Origin: Loripinus fragilis
Lineage: Eukaryota > Mollusca > Bivalvia > Lucinida > Lucinidae
DNA: 64,000 nucleotides
Direction: 5' to 3'
Assembly (NCBI GenBank): GCA_964019695.1
Contig: OZ026528.1
Coordinates: 54,962,495 to 55,026,494 of the forward strand
Position numbers and translations under genes: made by a program. Positions 11,946 through 23,229 of the stretch are shown here, piece after piece; the stretch's first letter is position 1, and each line of letters opens with the position of its first letter. Under the pieces are notes generated by a model, which was not told where the DNA came from, ran no database searches, and saw only the letters and a program-made list of their open reading frames with translations.

Positions 11946-12274
11946 CAAGTGTTTAAAATTTCTATATCAGTTAAAGTGTATGGCTTATTTCTATGAATTA
12001 GCAGGTTGGTCTGACAGTCTTCTAAACTGAAGTGTTAATAAAGGACTCTGAAATATCATACACTGTATGTTTTTCACAATTTTACTGAGAAAGTTCCCAA
12101 TTCGAGGAACAAAAAGAATTATCACCATTTTCATTTTGTGACCTTAATTGCACGGTGCCACAGTAAATTGTATTTTTACATCCAAAGTGTTTTAAATGTG
12201 CTTATAAGTAAACCAAATATTTGATTTTTTGTTTAATTTGATAAAAATATATGATGCGAGTATGTTTTGGGTGC

Positions 12275-12575
12275 TAAAAAGAGCTGTCTCAGTGAGACAG
12301 TTCTTTTGAGAGCTCAGAACATGTGTTTTGGTTTGGTAAAAGGAAAAATGATTTTATATTACACACTCTTATCTGGAGGTCTAGTTGATGTTTACTCAAA
12401 TTATTTAGAAGTTTTATAAGCCACACATCATATAATTGTCCTTATTTTGCTGCCTATCAATCAAAGTACGTAATTTGGGTGCTCATTGGGGCTGTCTCAG
12501 TGAGATGGTTCCTTTGAGTACCCACAACATATTTTTTGGGTGCTCGAGAAAGAGGTCTTAATGAGATGGTTCTAC
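12275..12575. repeat. M3 family repeats, two adjacent copies
   Basis: The words GAGCTGTCTCAGTGAGACAG and GAGATGGTTCCTTTGAGTAC occur about 200 bp apart, each followed by ACAACATAT- or TTGGT-like text. GTCTCAGTGAGAC is a small dyad. Relatives lie at 24.78, 49.2 and 63.33 kb, where the form is GAGACGGTTCTTTTGAG. Confidence 0.6.
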
Positions 12576-12577
12576 AC

Positions 12578-13649
12578 CAGTCACTGCACAAGTTGTGGGT
12601 GAAGATTGGTAATAGCAGCACAAATTGTCATGATGCTATCTGCATGGGGACCCATATTCAAACTCAATCTGTCCGAGAGAATCCCGAAGTTCTTAAATCT
12701 TTCCATCATTCTCTCCACATGGATACGGACCCAGGACATTTTTCTGATTGTTTCTACCTCTCGTGCACTAAGTTGATGTTTTCCTTTCAAGAACGCTGGT
12801 ATCATGAGTTCTGCACCTTTTGAGGCTAATTCATCACGAGTAAGAAATCCTCTGTCATCTAAAACAACATCCCCATGGTTTATCATGTCAAGATAGCCTG
12901 ATTGATTTGTTATCACTTTGTCTGATGTTCTTCCACAGAAGGCCCGAGAAACGAATGATATGCTGCCACAGGGTGTGATACTCACTAGATATTTTAATGT
13001 ATTTGTGTGTTTGTAATTGCTGTAAGTTGCTGCACGGGCTTGAAAATTTGCTGGACACTCAACAAAAACTTCAGTACAGTCTATCACAGACACACACTTA
13101 GGAAATGTTTCTTTAAAACAATGTGGCCGTGTTCTAAGAATGTCATCCTTCTTTAGCCAGCGAACCAGAAACTTCACCTTCGAAACTTCACATTCTCCGC
13201 TATCTTTGGCAATGCGGAATCAATCACATTAGACACAAAAGCAAGTGAAACACCAAATTGGAAAGCCAAGTCCTTATGAGGCACATTGAGTCTTAACTTC
13301 ATGAGCACTAATTAAAGCATATTTTTGAGTTCAGTAATTCAGATGCTGGCAGCACACTTGACAGGAAGCTGACAAGCCATGTGAACACAGCTAGAGAAGG
13401 AAGTCCAGTGAAGAAGAGTACATGCGCATCTGTTTCTAGCTGATCTGCTCTCATACGTGGCCTTCTTTCTTTCAGCTGATCATTTTCTATCTGTAGTTGT
13501 TGAAGTTCTTGTAGAAGCTGTTTCTGCTGTAGATTGACTTCAGCGATGAGCTTAATACATGTGTCATGTTGACCACTTCTTTCACTGCTGCTGTTATCAC
13601 CTGCAACATTGAAACATTTTATGTGTAGGCAAGTCAAGTATCTGAACAT
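12578..13649 (-). pseudogene. PIF/Harbinger-ISL2EU transposase (DDE_Tnp_4), nearly complete
   Basis: The 3' frame (13177-12581) encodes a DDE_Tnp_4 catalytic domain with all three acids: VIDCTE (first D), VVLDDRGF (second D) and WVRIHVERMMERFK (E), with SNYKHTNTLKYLV and PCGSISFVSRAFCGRTSDK between. An upstream frame (13649-13308) gives a glutamine-rich coiled coil (QQKQLLQELQQLQIENDQL), then FFTGLPSLAVFTWLVSFL. Between them, in a third frame, is the helix-turn-helix LMKLRLNVPHKDLAFQFGVS. At least two frame breaks, near 13310 and 13180, make this copy inactive. TGTTGCAG|GTGATAAC at about 13612 looks like a 3' splice site, so an earlier exon may be missing. It would have cut and joined transposon ends. 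Confidence 0.9.
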
Positions 13650-13784
13650 ACAGGCATATTATAAGCAAACAATGGAAACCCAGATCATACTGCTATCAGC
13701 ATGATAAGAGTATCAGACTGATCAGGGTCTACACTGTTTACCATTCAAGCTTCTTTGCTTGAACACATTATTGTATTTAGAATT

Positions 13785-13960
13785 ATAGTCTGCCGCCTTT
13801 AATTTCTACAAGGACTCCTGATGGCATTTTTTGTTAATGCTCGGCATCCAGGCTAGAATTATTCCTTGGACTATTACAAACAATATAGGAGTGGATGCCA
13901 AGCCTGATTTTTCGATTTAAGGTCACAGTGAGGTCATAGGTCAAGTAAGTGCAATTATTC
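13785..13960 (+). repeat. Inverted-repeat arm (partner at 18085-18285)
   Basis: GATGGCATTTTTTGTTAATG, then CTCGGCATCCAGGCTAGAA, and later AAGGTCACAGTGAGGTCA match the reverse complement of 18085-18285. Arms are about 180 bp and some 4.3 kb apart. Confidence 0.7.
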
Positions 13961-14154
13961 AGAAAAATGGCATTTAAATGTAGTAAATATTTTTTTTTCA
14001 ATCACAATATGCTACCAATGTGAATAAAAACACTTGCACGCGAGAATATAATAGCACAGAGGCTTGCCATAGCCTCCAAATTGATATTTGCAAACAAATA
14101 CCGTATATATGATAATAAACATTCAGGCTCAATACAAATTAAAGAACAATATAG

Positions 14155-15100
14155 TCCGGGCCAATGAAGCTTACGTTGCACCCTCAGGGCATACTTTCTT
14201 GAGTGCCAAATTGTTCATTAAGACCCCCTAAATGATAAATAAAGTTCTAAAATGAGCCTGTCTGGGCAATGTGAAAATGCATGGTTTCCATGGCAACCCA
14301 TAATGCTATTCAAGAATGGCGATGTGCATACAAAATTACTCATATCTTAGCAACTACTTGTCCTAGACTTCTAAACATGATGTCAAATTAAAACATAGAC
14401 AGAGGCCTTTCATCCATTGTCGCTTATGCAATTTATCTAAGTTATCTAATTTGCATAACTATTTATGAAAATATTAAAATGTGATTCAAGAATGGGGGTG
14501 TACCTACAAAATCAATAATATCTCAGTTGCTTCTTTTCTAACCCTACTAAAATTGGTACCGAATTAAAGTTTAGACATTGGCCTTTTATCAAATTGTGAC
14601 ATATGCAAATTATCTAATCTACATAATTTGCAATTTCATGAATATAATAAAAACGTTAAAGATAAGGAAAATCATTAAAAACATAAATAAGCAGATTGAA
14701 TCTGCATATCAGTATATATGCATATTGCTATGTCATCAGTGATACAATTGGACAATTTCGTTCATCCAGTGGTTCTATTTGTAAATTGTCTCAATTGCAT
14801 ATCCATAAATTTATATGTATAAACTTATAAAATGAAGGAAAATCATATAAAAACTATAAACCTTGGAAGAGGGGAGGTGGAGGTGGTAATAAGACCTTCC
14901 TTGCACCCCTAGGACATTTTCTCATGTATGTCAACTTGTTCAGTGGGATCGCCTTAATGACAAAAGTATTGTCATAAAATGAACTCATTTGGAATATATG
15001 AAATTACAATGGTTACCATGGCTACCTATCATGCAATTCAGAAGAATGGGGGTGTTTGGGGATTCTAATGAACAATTTGGCACCCATGAAAAATTGTTCC
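14155..15100. repeat. Degenerate internal repeats, no gene
   Basis: Two consecutive units of about 170 bp (14300-14470 and 14480-14650) share AAGAATGG, CAAAAT..ATATCT(T/C)AG and TTATCTAA..GCATAA words. A third related block at 14870-15090 repeats GGTTTCCATGGCAACC-like and AATTTGGCAC words seen at 14160-14310. No gene is present. Confidence 0.5.
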
Positions 15101-15249
15101 CGACTAGTACTATATATGTAAATTGTATGAAACATGACCCTATAAATTTGATATATTATTTTACGTAACTAAGGCATTTCTAATTCACATCTACATTGTA
15201 TCAATTTGGTGTATAACTTCATTTACCATACACCTAGCTTCGAATATGT

Positions 15250-16130
15250 GCCTATATATATTTTTAGACCCATACAGCATGATACAGGCAAAAATCAAAC
15301 TCTTTAACTTCCCAAAGTTGCAAGCTTCAAGGGCAACTTGTAGTCCTATAAGATAGGCACATCCCACTGCATCGTATGCATATTCTATCATGCAGATCTG
15401 ATTATCCTTCAACATTTACATCTGACGGTTCTGCACATTTTTGCAGCCACCAGTGGTGATGAGCTCCACACAGCTGGCGATCTGTCAGTCTGATCCTGAA
15501 TTGTGTCCGGAGCATATTTGTTATATAATTTGAGACAGGAATCCCAAATTTAGTGTGTGGATACACCTTGGTGTCGCAAAGTGTCACATACTGTTTCTGG
15601 GGTTACTGTGATTTAGATCTTGTCGTCTGACCCTAGTTCTAGGAAAATCGTGTCTAGAGCATATATCTTGTATTGTTTAAGGTAGGAATCCCAAATTTAG
15701 ATTGTGGATACATGTTAAGGTGCCAGAGTGTCCCGTACTGGTTGTGGTCACCTTGAACTTGACCTCTGGCACATCTCCTATATTATTGGCGGTAGAAATC
15801 CCAAATTTAGTGTGTGGACACATCTTGGGGTTGTAGAGTGTCACACACTGTTTATAGATTACTATGTCTCATTTATGAAAATCTTTTGTCTGTGGTGGTA
15901 TTTTATCAATTTGTGACACAATTCATGATTTTGTCTAATGATCAACTCTCAAACAGTGCAATTCAAAGGTATCTTTATAGGCGGTACAACCCTTTTCTCA
16001 CATAGAAGAAAAGAAACAATAGTACCAAATCAATATCTACATTTTCTCTTTCAACGCAGAACCCATACAGCATGATACAGGGAAAAACAAATTCTTTAAA
16101 TTCCCAAAGTTGCAAGCCTCTACCTTATGT
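15250..16130. repeat. Tandem 110-150 bp repeats flanked by a direct repeat
   Basis: AATCCCAAATTTAG followed by TGTGGA(T/C)AC and AGTGTC(A/C)C recurs at about 15538, 15686 and 15797, giving three diverged units. A 60-bp block containing ACCCATACAGCATGATACAG occurs on both sides, at about 15268 and 16060. Confidence 0.6.
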
Positions 16131-16599
16131 CTGTACCAGTGTTTGAGCTTCCAGGTACTACTTCCAACATGTATTTTGTACATGTGAATTTAATGATAAG
16201 CGTTGAAAAAAAAATGTGTAAAGAACCTTCTCGATCTATTGTAAGAAATCCTCAGAACTTCTTTATTTATTTTTACGTACATTTGTAAATATCTTTTTCT
16301 ATTTCATACTCTGTTTTATTATAAATACGGCGATTGAGTCTTCCATTTGATGGAAGTTTTGCTTTATCAAGCTTGTGAAAACGGGTTAACACTTGGTCAA
16401 GCTTTGCAGGTACAGTATGTTGTTCTGCTGTACAAAGCTTTCTATCAAACTGTAATAAGAACTGTGCTACCAAGACATGATCTCTGTACAATGTAATGTG
16501 AATAATTTGCTACCCAGTATTGCTTTTAATGAAGCGATATTATCGCATGAAAATTGTATGAGTCATTCTATGTCAATATTATCAAGGAAATAAACATAT

Positions 16600-17140
16600 C
16601 CATTTTTTTGACACATTTGTCAAAAACAAATTTTGCAATCGCACAATCACAAACTGCAGACAACCTCGTGGCACCGCGAGGAAGAGCCGCTCAACCATCA
16701 CGAGACACCAGGAAGACAAATTAAGCAAAGCAATCAGCTCTCTCTTCCCCATCAAGATGATTGCAATACTAGAATGGACATAAAGTAACGTACAACAAAA
16801 AATAGAACAATTACAGACTCCCACAACGGGAGTAGCAATAAACAAAAAGTCAACAACAACAGAACCACCGCCTTAGAACGGACAGCAGCCTAAGCCACCG
16901 GGGGGCTTAATTAGCGTGACTTTCTGCATTGAACAGCTGCACCAGGTTTTCCAATCTGCTTGCCTGGTGTAAAATTTGACCAAAAGCAACAAAAGTAAGT
17001 GAGTATGATACGGAAATACCACAATCACACATTGCATGTCAAACAAAGGCACTGCGAGGAAGACAGAGATAACGTAACACTAACAGTCACAATGCATCAT
17101 TAAGGCAATTAAAGTAAATCAACCAGCTCTCTCTTCACCT
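16600..17140 (-). repeat. Dispersed repeat R5, minus-strand copy
   Basis: Reverse complement of 23230-24030: shared words include CCCACAACGGGAGTAGCAAT, ATCAAGATGATTGCAA, CAATCAGCTCTCTCTTCCCC and ACCACAATCACA. It contains no gene. A further partial copy (GTATTTCCTGATCATATTCA) is near 46465. Confidence 0.65.
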
Positions 17141-17467
17141 ATATGCTTTGGTGTCAAACGTTTTGTGCTTTGACACACCATATTTGACGTCTTTATAGCC
17201 ATTATGGCATCACGGTTCCAACAGGTTCTCCATCAAACCCGCCAAAATATCCATGCCCTCAAAGAGCAGACAAAGAAACAAGTACACTCTCTCGGGAATG
17301 ATCTTTTCAAAGTGCTCTTGGTTTTTGCCTTGCAACGGATCAGCGTGACCAGGTGTCTTCATCAGATCAGCCATAAGTTTAAAAGTTTGTGACAGCATAA
17401 AGCAGTTCTAGCAATAGGCTTAAAATGAGTATACACAATTTCAAATTGGGGTCTTCTGTAATTTGCT

Positions 17468-17657
17468 GATGCAGTGGCTCAGTGATAGAGTGCTTGACTC
17501 GAGACCGAGAGGCTGCGGGTTTGAGGCTCACTGCATTGTGTCTTTGAGCAAAGCACATTACTCCTAGCTTAGCACCAGTTCAACCCAGGCAGACCCGTCC
17601 CTTTAAATCTGAAAGATTGTTGATGGGATGTAAAGAATCAAATCAAACAAGCAAAAA
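17468..17657 (+). mobile_element. SINE-1 copy
   Basis: Starts GATGCAGTGGCTCAGTGATA, has the B-box-like GCGGGTTTGAGGCTCAC, and ends GTTGATGGGATGTAAAGAAT plus an AAATCAAACAAG tail. A short deletion after the B box removes part of the GGCGTC block. Confidence 0.9.
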
Positions 17658-17659
17658 TC

Positions 17660-18730
17660 ATGTACTTTTCCATACACCTCATATCATTCACATGACCAAG
17701 AGCCAATCTGTGTCCAGAATTGTGAAACGCTACCCCCTCCCATTTATTGTGTTTTTGGCTAAATAAAACAGCATTCAAATATATTGCAGACCCTATTGCC
17801 ACTCAAATAATACAATGTACCAGCATTGCTTGTGAGAGGTCTACAACTAAGGCATGATTGAAAATGTCATTGAAAAAAAAGACTGTAAATATGAACAATC
17901 AACTCCAAAATCATTGATTTTTCTGCGGAAAGTATTTTTTTCTATCCCATAATAGCTATAATATTCCACAAACTATTCTTTTCAACATTTCTATATCTGA
18001 CTTTTAGTTTTCAGCATATTAAACCTAATTAGAATGATTTAGATACCATCTATAGCAATGTAAGAAAGACCTAATGACGATTCTAATAAGCAAATGCACC
18101 TATTTGACCTTTGACCTTGCTGTGACCTTAATTCGAAGTTTCAGACGTGGCATCCACCCTGGGGCACTTTGTCATACCCCAAAGAGTATTTCTAGCATGG
18201 ATACCGAGCATTAACAAAAAATGCCATCAAAACCATTTTCTAGGGGTCTTAGAAATTACAGGCTGCAGACTATTACATGTACATTGCATCTGTTTCATTA
18301 GTAAAGGACTATGAGCATTAAACAGGGTGTTTGTCCTCCACTGGCCTCAAAATCCTGAACTCAGCCATGATAATATCATTTTCGTTATTGTCTGAACCTG
18401 CTTTTATTGTCTAGATTCTATTTTGTTTTGTACTTTTGCAAAACTTACTTCTGACGGAAGTCTTTGGATAACTAAGCATCCATTGGTCCATTTAGGAATG
18501 CATATTTTATAACTTTCTTGTTTCTCATATACTATATTGTGGGTACTCAAAAGAAATGTAAATGTTTTTATAAGAGGTTATTTTGAGCATCTACAAAGTA
18601 TGCTGTGAATGAGTGGTTCAGGAAATTTTCTACTAAAATTGTCTCCAACTGAATGATCATATGAGTATCTTACATTCATTATCTTCTTTCCAAGATTTTA
18701 ACTGCATGCCATGGGTCATGGGAGTGTTTT
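17660..18730. repeat. Intergenic; contains inverted arm 18085-18285
   Basis: No gene is visible. The stretch 18085-18285 is the inverted partner of 13785-13960 (TTGACCTTGCTGTGACCTTA and CATTAACAAAAAATGCCATC). Confidence 0.6.
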
Positions 18731-18850
18731 TATGCCCCCCGCCATGACTATGGCTGGGGCATTAAGTGTTACCTCTGTCTGTTCGTCCGTGTTTTACATA
18801 CGTATGTACGTACGTCTGTCCCAAGGATGTCCGCTCTCTAAATCGAATAC
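18731..18850 (+). repeat. Hairpin-headed GTCCGT repeat relic
   Basis: ATGCCCCCCGCCATGACTAT folds onto GGCTGGGGCAT, followed by CTGTCTGTTCGTCCGTG and a short ACGTACGT run. The hairpin plus GTCCGT layout recurs at 25708. Confidence 0.55.
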
Positions 18851-18857
18851 TTTTGAT

Positions 18858-19000
18858 CTTGAAATAATTCTTTCATGTTATTAACATGGAAGCAATTATT
18901 TCTTACTTATGCAAAGTCGCCACATTCCAAAAGGAAGTGACGTACAGTGAATGTTGGTTGTGACGCACCATTAACTGTACGTCACTTCCTTTTGGAATGT
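18858..19000 (-). mobile_element. LINE-A 3' fragment with an inverted duplication
   Basis: 18858-18955 matches the minus strand of the LINE-A ORF2 end (zinc-finger segment, compare 57080-57200). A 27-bp block from it (ACATTCCAAAAGGAAGTGAC at about 18920) returns inverted at 18972-18998 (GTACGTCACTTCCTTTTGGA), making a hairpin with a loop of about 25 nt. Confidence 0.75.
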
Positions 19001-19228
19001 GGCTCATTGAAACTGTAATTTTCCTTGGAACTTTGTCCATCACAAAAAACATGTCCGCTCTAAAACTTAAAAACCGCTCTAAGCTATATTCACGAAACTT
19101 TATACAGGTATCAACCAACACGAGTCGACGTGCAAAGTGCAAGAATAGTAACTCTGTCATTTATACTCTTTAAGTTATTTCCCTTGGAACTTTGTCCATC
19201 ACAAAAACAATTATCTATGACTATTTTA

Positions 19229-20475
19229 TTATCCCCTGACGAAGTCGGAGGGATATAGTTTTGGCGTCGTCCGTCCTTCCGTCGGCAATTTTTGTCTGTC
19301 CGCAACCATATCTCAGTACCAATTGGTCAGATTTAATTCATTCTTGGTACAAATGATTAGTACCATGGACTCTTGATATCCTATAAGTTTGGTCAAAATT
19401 GACCCCTTAACACTTGAGTTATTGCCCTTTTTAAGTATAGGCAATTATAAGGCATAACCTATATTAGCTTTTTTGTGTGATGATCTTCACATTTCATCAA
19501 AGCTATTATATTTAACAACTTCTCGCTATAGACCATGATTGCCAAGTGCCTGTAGATAAAAATGGCAGTGTCAAAGTTTTACCCCACCCCCTTTGACCCC
19601 ACCTAAGTGGTCACAGGTCAAATATTAAAATTTCGCAATAACTAAGGCAATTATTAATATTTTTTGCTGAAATTTTGTATGCAGGCAGAGCAGCAATAGA
19701 TATGAAACATTTCAAACGGGATTTCAGTTTGAAGGCCTGATTCCAAGCCCCTGTGGTGGACTTAGGGGGTGGGGCCGAGGCCAAAATTTAACTTTTTCAG
19801 AATATGGTCATGTTGCATAGCAAATTAAAGCTGACGATGCTGGCAGCAACATGGTAGCAAATACTTTGCCCACAGACACACCCTCGACCCAGGGGGTGGG
19901 GTCAAAAGGTCAAACTATATATTTTTCTGAAAGTAGTCATGTTGCATATCAAATTAAAGCTGACGACGCTGGCTGCAACATGGTAGCAAATATTTTGCCC
20001 ACAGACACACCCTTGCCCCAAGGGGTGGGGTCAAAAGGTCAAACTATATTTTTTACTGAAAGTAGTCATGTTGCATATCAAATTAAAGGGAATTGAGCAC
20101 AGAGCACCATGAAAGCAAGTGTGCTGTCATTACACACACCAACGACCCCTGGGGTGGGGTCAAAGGGTCATTTTTGTTCTTTTCTAAAAGTGGTCATGTT
20201 GCATATCAAAGTAAAGTGGAAGAACTGTAGACCTACATGCAAGGTAACACTTTGAATTTACACACAATCTTGACCTCTGAGGTTGGGTTTAAAGGTCAGA
20301 TATTGAAATTGTGCAGATGTAAGCACATTTTTTTATTGAACTAAGCACTAAAACATACTTGACAGGCGTTTGTTATGATCTGAATGATACTGTAGGTGAA
20401 CTAAGGGTTAGATAAATGGGATTTATGTTTTGTGATTTACATGTTTCTCTCAAATAACCCTTCGTCGGGGATATA
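19229..20475 (+). mobile_element. GTCCGTCC-family element with 129-bp tandem units
   Basis: The left end ATCCCCTGACGAAG and right end CTTCGTCGGGGAT (about 20460-20472) form short imperfect TIRs. The interior holds roughly four tandem units of about 129 bp (starting near 19800, 19930, 20059 and 20185) marked by GTCATGTTGCATATCAAATT and GGGGTGGGGTCAAA(A/G)GGTC. Short frames inside the units are repeat artefacts. Non-autonomous; it may belong to the Helitron-related repeats common in bivalves, but that is a guess. Confidence 0.65.
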
Positions 20476-21475
20476 AATTCGTTGAATTTGCCTTGTTCCA
20501 GGTTACGATTGTGCAATAGTTTACTACATTGACAGATATCTTTACTAGATACGAGCTGATTGTCTGCATGAAATGACTAGAATTTCCGTTAGAAATTGTA
20601 TTTAATGTTTCTGTTTGAAATTGTATTTAATGACTCATGCTTTTGAGATTGAATGGGGGGAGACATTTGTTTTCTCGTAGAAAAAATATTCTTGTTTATG
20701 TCTTGTGTTTGTCATGATTTCGCGACAATAAAACTAATATTATGACATCATCCCCTTTAAACTCTGACAGAACCTCCATTTGTTTCTCTAACCATAATTC
20801 ATCAATTGATGGAACCAGGTATGTCCTGGATGAGGTTGAAGGAGGTGCTGTTTACGATTCTTAACTTGAGGAATCTGGCAAAAAGCTGTATTTTATTGTA
20901 GTTATTGCCCGAAAACAAAATGGCTGCTGACATCAAAAGATCCCCTCCATGAAGCCTCCGGTTAAGAACTGGTTGAGAGCACCAACGATGCAGCTCGTGA
21001 CCTTTATCACAAGTCTGAAAAGATATTGAATTTTAACAATGAAATCGAAAAGTAATGGAGTAATTACCCTCAACTAAGTGAAGAAGCATAGTCAATGGCA
21101 AAACTATTTTTCCCAGTAATGACTGTCTAGGAAAACTGTAAGCAGATTAACTGACAGTTAAATCATCAGTTTCACCAATTGTTAATGGTTCACATTAACT
21201 CCTGATAGGTGGTATCGTGTCAAATACTGATCCATCTGATTCAAGCATTCTGGGTACATGTGACATACTTGTTTACCAAATGTGTCACAAAGGCATGTGA
21301 TTCGCCCCATGACTTAATTTTATCTTGGTTCACGTGTCACTGAGGCGCTTCTATGGCCTAACAATATGCAAAACACTTTTTCAAAAATGTTTTAATGAAG
21401 AAAATATTATCATTCAATCACTAAATGCTATTAAATCAATCATAGTTATGATTTGACAATTGGAGATGACTTTAT
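20476..21475. other. Intergenic stretch, no gene seen
   Basis: The only repeat noted is a 16-bp direct repeat GAAATTGTATTTAATG twice near 20590-20630. Confidence 0.45.
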
Positions 21476-21548
21476 TCCCATTGGTATCCTGGGTCAGGTG
21501 TGGTACTTGATTGTATCGATTCCTGATCTTTGCACCATTACTTACTTT
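21476..21548 (+). mobile_element. Orphan 3'-end fragment of the Penelope-like element
   Basis: 73 bp, essentially identical to 2720-2792 (CCCATTGGTATCCTGGGTCA through CACCATTACTTACTTTT). Flanks are unrelated, so this is a severely truncated second copy. Confidence 0.85.
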
Positions 21549-21989
21549 TATGATATCTCCACAGACATATTATTTATAGGCAATTGCTGCTTGCTATTTC
21601 TTTTTGAAGCTGCAGTGTATGGAGTGATGCATATAGTGTATAAACACCAGTTATTCATAGGTGATGTGTCGTAGCGGACAGGTAGACCTAGAAAGTATCG
21701 AGCATGCACAGACAATGTAGTGATTAGTGATTTGGCATCCAAAACAAGTAGATCACATGTTTTAATCCACCCTAAGTAACTTGTGTTTTATCTGTCACTA
21801 TGATGGTATTTGTTACACTACTATACGAACATGATATTCTGCATATATGAATGGTGAGGTGGATTTGCTCCTTGTTAAATGTTGAACAGTTATAAACATT
21901 CAAGTTTATAAAAAATGCTATTTTATTTAGTAAATCCACTTTGAAGTATGCTATACTTTGGGTTGACATGACTGAATAAATATAACATC

Positions 21990-22264
21990 AGTGCATGTGA
22001 TTTCCAACAATATGGTACAAGTATATGTGTAACCAGCATGTGTATTCCAACAATATGGCATGTCACCAGTCAAGGCTCAGATCAACATGTGCGTATGCAC
22101 AGTCTGACCAGAGTCGTTGATAGTTGCTTGAACAATCAATGACTGCTAGGCTATTGAGTCAACAAAAATCGTCTCTAAGCTTAAAAGTAGGCTGCATATG
22201 CTGATCTGAGTATACCCATGTGAAATGCCAAATTGTTCGAAATTACATGTGCTGGCTCATACGT
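21990..22264. mobile_element. MITE M2, degenerate copy
   Basis: TTTCCAACAATATGG occurs at the left end (twice) and an inverted form at the right end (CAAATTGTTCGAAATTACAT, then GGCTCATACG). The interior GCACAGTCTGACCAGAGTC matches the copies at 46776 and 59273. Confidence 0.65.
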
Positions 22265-22302
22265 ACCAATTTTTGTACACAAAATATGTATATTGCAGAG
22301 CC

Positions 22303-22819
22303 TTAGGCAAAGGTGTCCGTCTTCACTTGAGTCATACAGCTTCTGCAAACAGCTTCAACTTGTATTCTTGACAGAGAAAGCAACTGTTTTGCATATACAA
22401 GATACAGGCTGCCATCTGTTAATGTGGTCATTTCATCTACAGATGTAGCTTTCGTGACTCCAGGCCCCTCAACATCCAAATCACACTCATCAATATCCTG
22501 TGCATCATCATTATCATCTATCTCAAACACCATCTGGGCCTCGACGCGAGAAAACCTGTCTTCAGGGGTTTGCGAACAACGCAGGCGCAGACCAGCCTGC
22601 GCATCCGCGCAGTCTGATCAGCGCCTATGTTATTCACATTTTGGAAGGTACCATATCTAGACTTGCTACAAGCGAAATTTCATTTTCTAGCTGGTCTCTA
22701 TAGCTGAGGAGACTGGTTTGAATCTTACTTTGTCGGAAACCCTGAAGACAGGTTTTGTCGCGACGAGGCCCATCTCATCTACTTCTACATCACTCATCTT
22801 GTCGTCAAATTTTGATGGC
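22303..22819 (-). pseudogene. Coding exon of an unassigned gene, split by MITE M1
   Basis: On the minus strand a 3' splice site CTTGTAG|GCCATC (22819) opens PSKFDDKMSDVEVDE. MITE M1 then interrupts, and after it the frame resumes as MVFEIDDNDDAQDIDECDLD, VEGPGVTKATSVDEM, LYLVYAKQLLSLS and VEAVCRSCMTQ, ending at a stop at 22303 or at a possible donor CAA|GTGAAG near 22327. Without the MITE and one TSD copy the frame is continuous. The acidic linker followed by a YLVY..LL.L...C..C block resembles linkers in THAP- or Kolobok-type transposase-derived proteins; this is only a similarity in pattern. As it stands the MITE brings a stop after about 30 codons. Confidence 0.55.
22536..22771. mobile_element. 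MITE M1, 236 bp, complete
   Basis: TIRs of about 31 bp start GGGCCTCG(A/T)CGCGA and run through AAAACCTGTCTTCAGGG. The flanking 4-bp duplication is ATCT (22532-22535 and 22772-22775). The interior holds GCAGACCAGCCTGCGCATCC and GCGCAGTCTGATCAGCGCC. A degraded copy is at 62380 and a left half at 34915. Confidence 0.85.
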
Positions 22820-23229
22820 CTACAAGTTTTGAACAGTTTTAATTATAAATGTAGCAATAATCATACCATGACTTATAACAGAACTGGACCGCATAATGGC
22901 AATTTAGTGCAGTATAAACATATAAACTACCTACCCCTCAACCAAACTTATATGGTGTCGTTGTTATGAAGAACATCATAAATTCAATGTTATGTTTCTT
23001 TGAAGCCATAACTTATTTCTGGCTGACCAATAACAAAAATGGAATGTTTGTAAATGTAGATCTAGATTAGACAGTTTCTAATGAGCCTCCTTATCTGGGA
23101 CCACACCAATTGCCATTCTTTTTTGAATTTTTTGTATGGCACCGATATTGTAAATGGTAGCCATAACTTTCAATTCTTGTAAAACTGTTTCAGATAATTA
23201 CACCCGGAATTACACTGTTATGCTATAAG

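Noticed and set aside
16273..16491. 72-codon minus-strand frame (KLDQVLTRFHKLDKAKLPSN)
   Set aside because: Composition looks protein-like and an acceptor-like CATTGTACAG precedes it, but there is no homology I recognise and no partner exon.
17204..17398. Overlapping 62-codon frames on both strands
   Set aside because: They lie next to repeat R5, mirror each other, and have no recognisable domain.
19851..20096. Open frame with repeated peptide GVGSKGQTI
   Set aside because: It is the translation of the 129-bp tandem units, not a gene.
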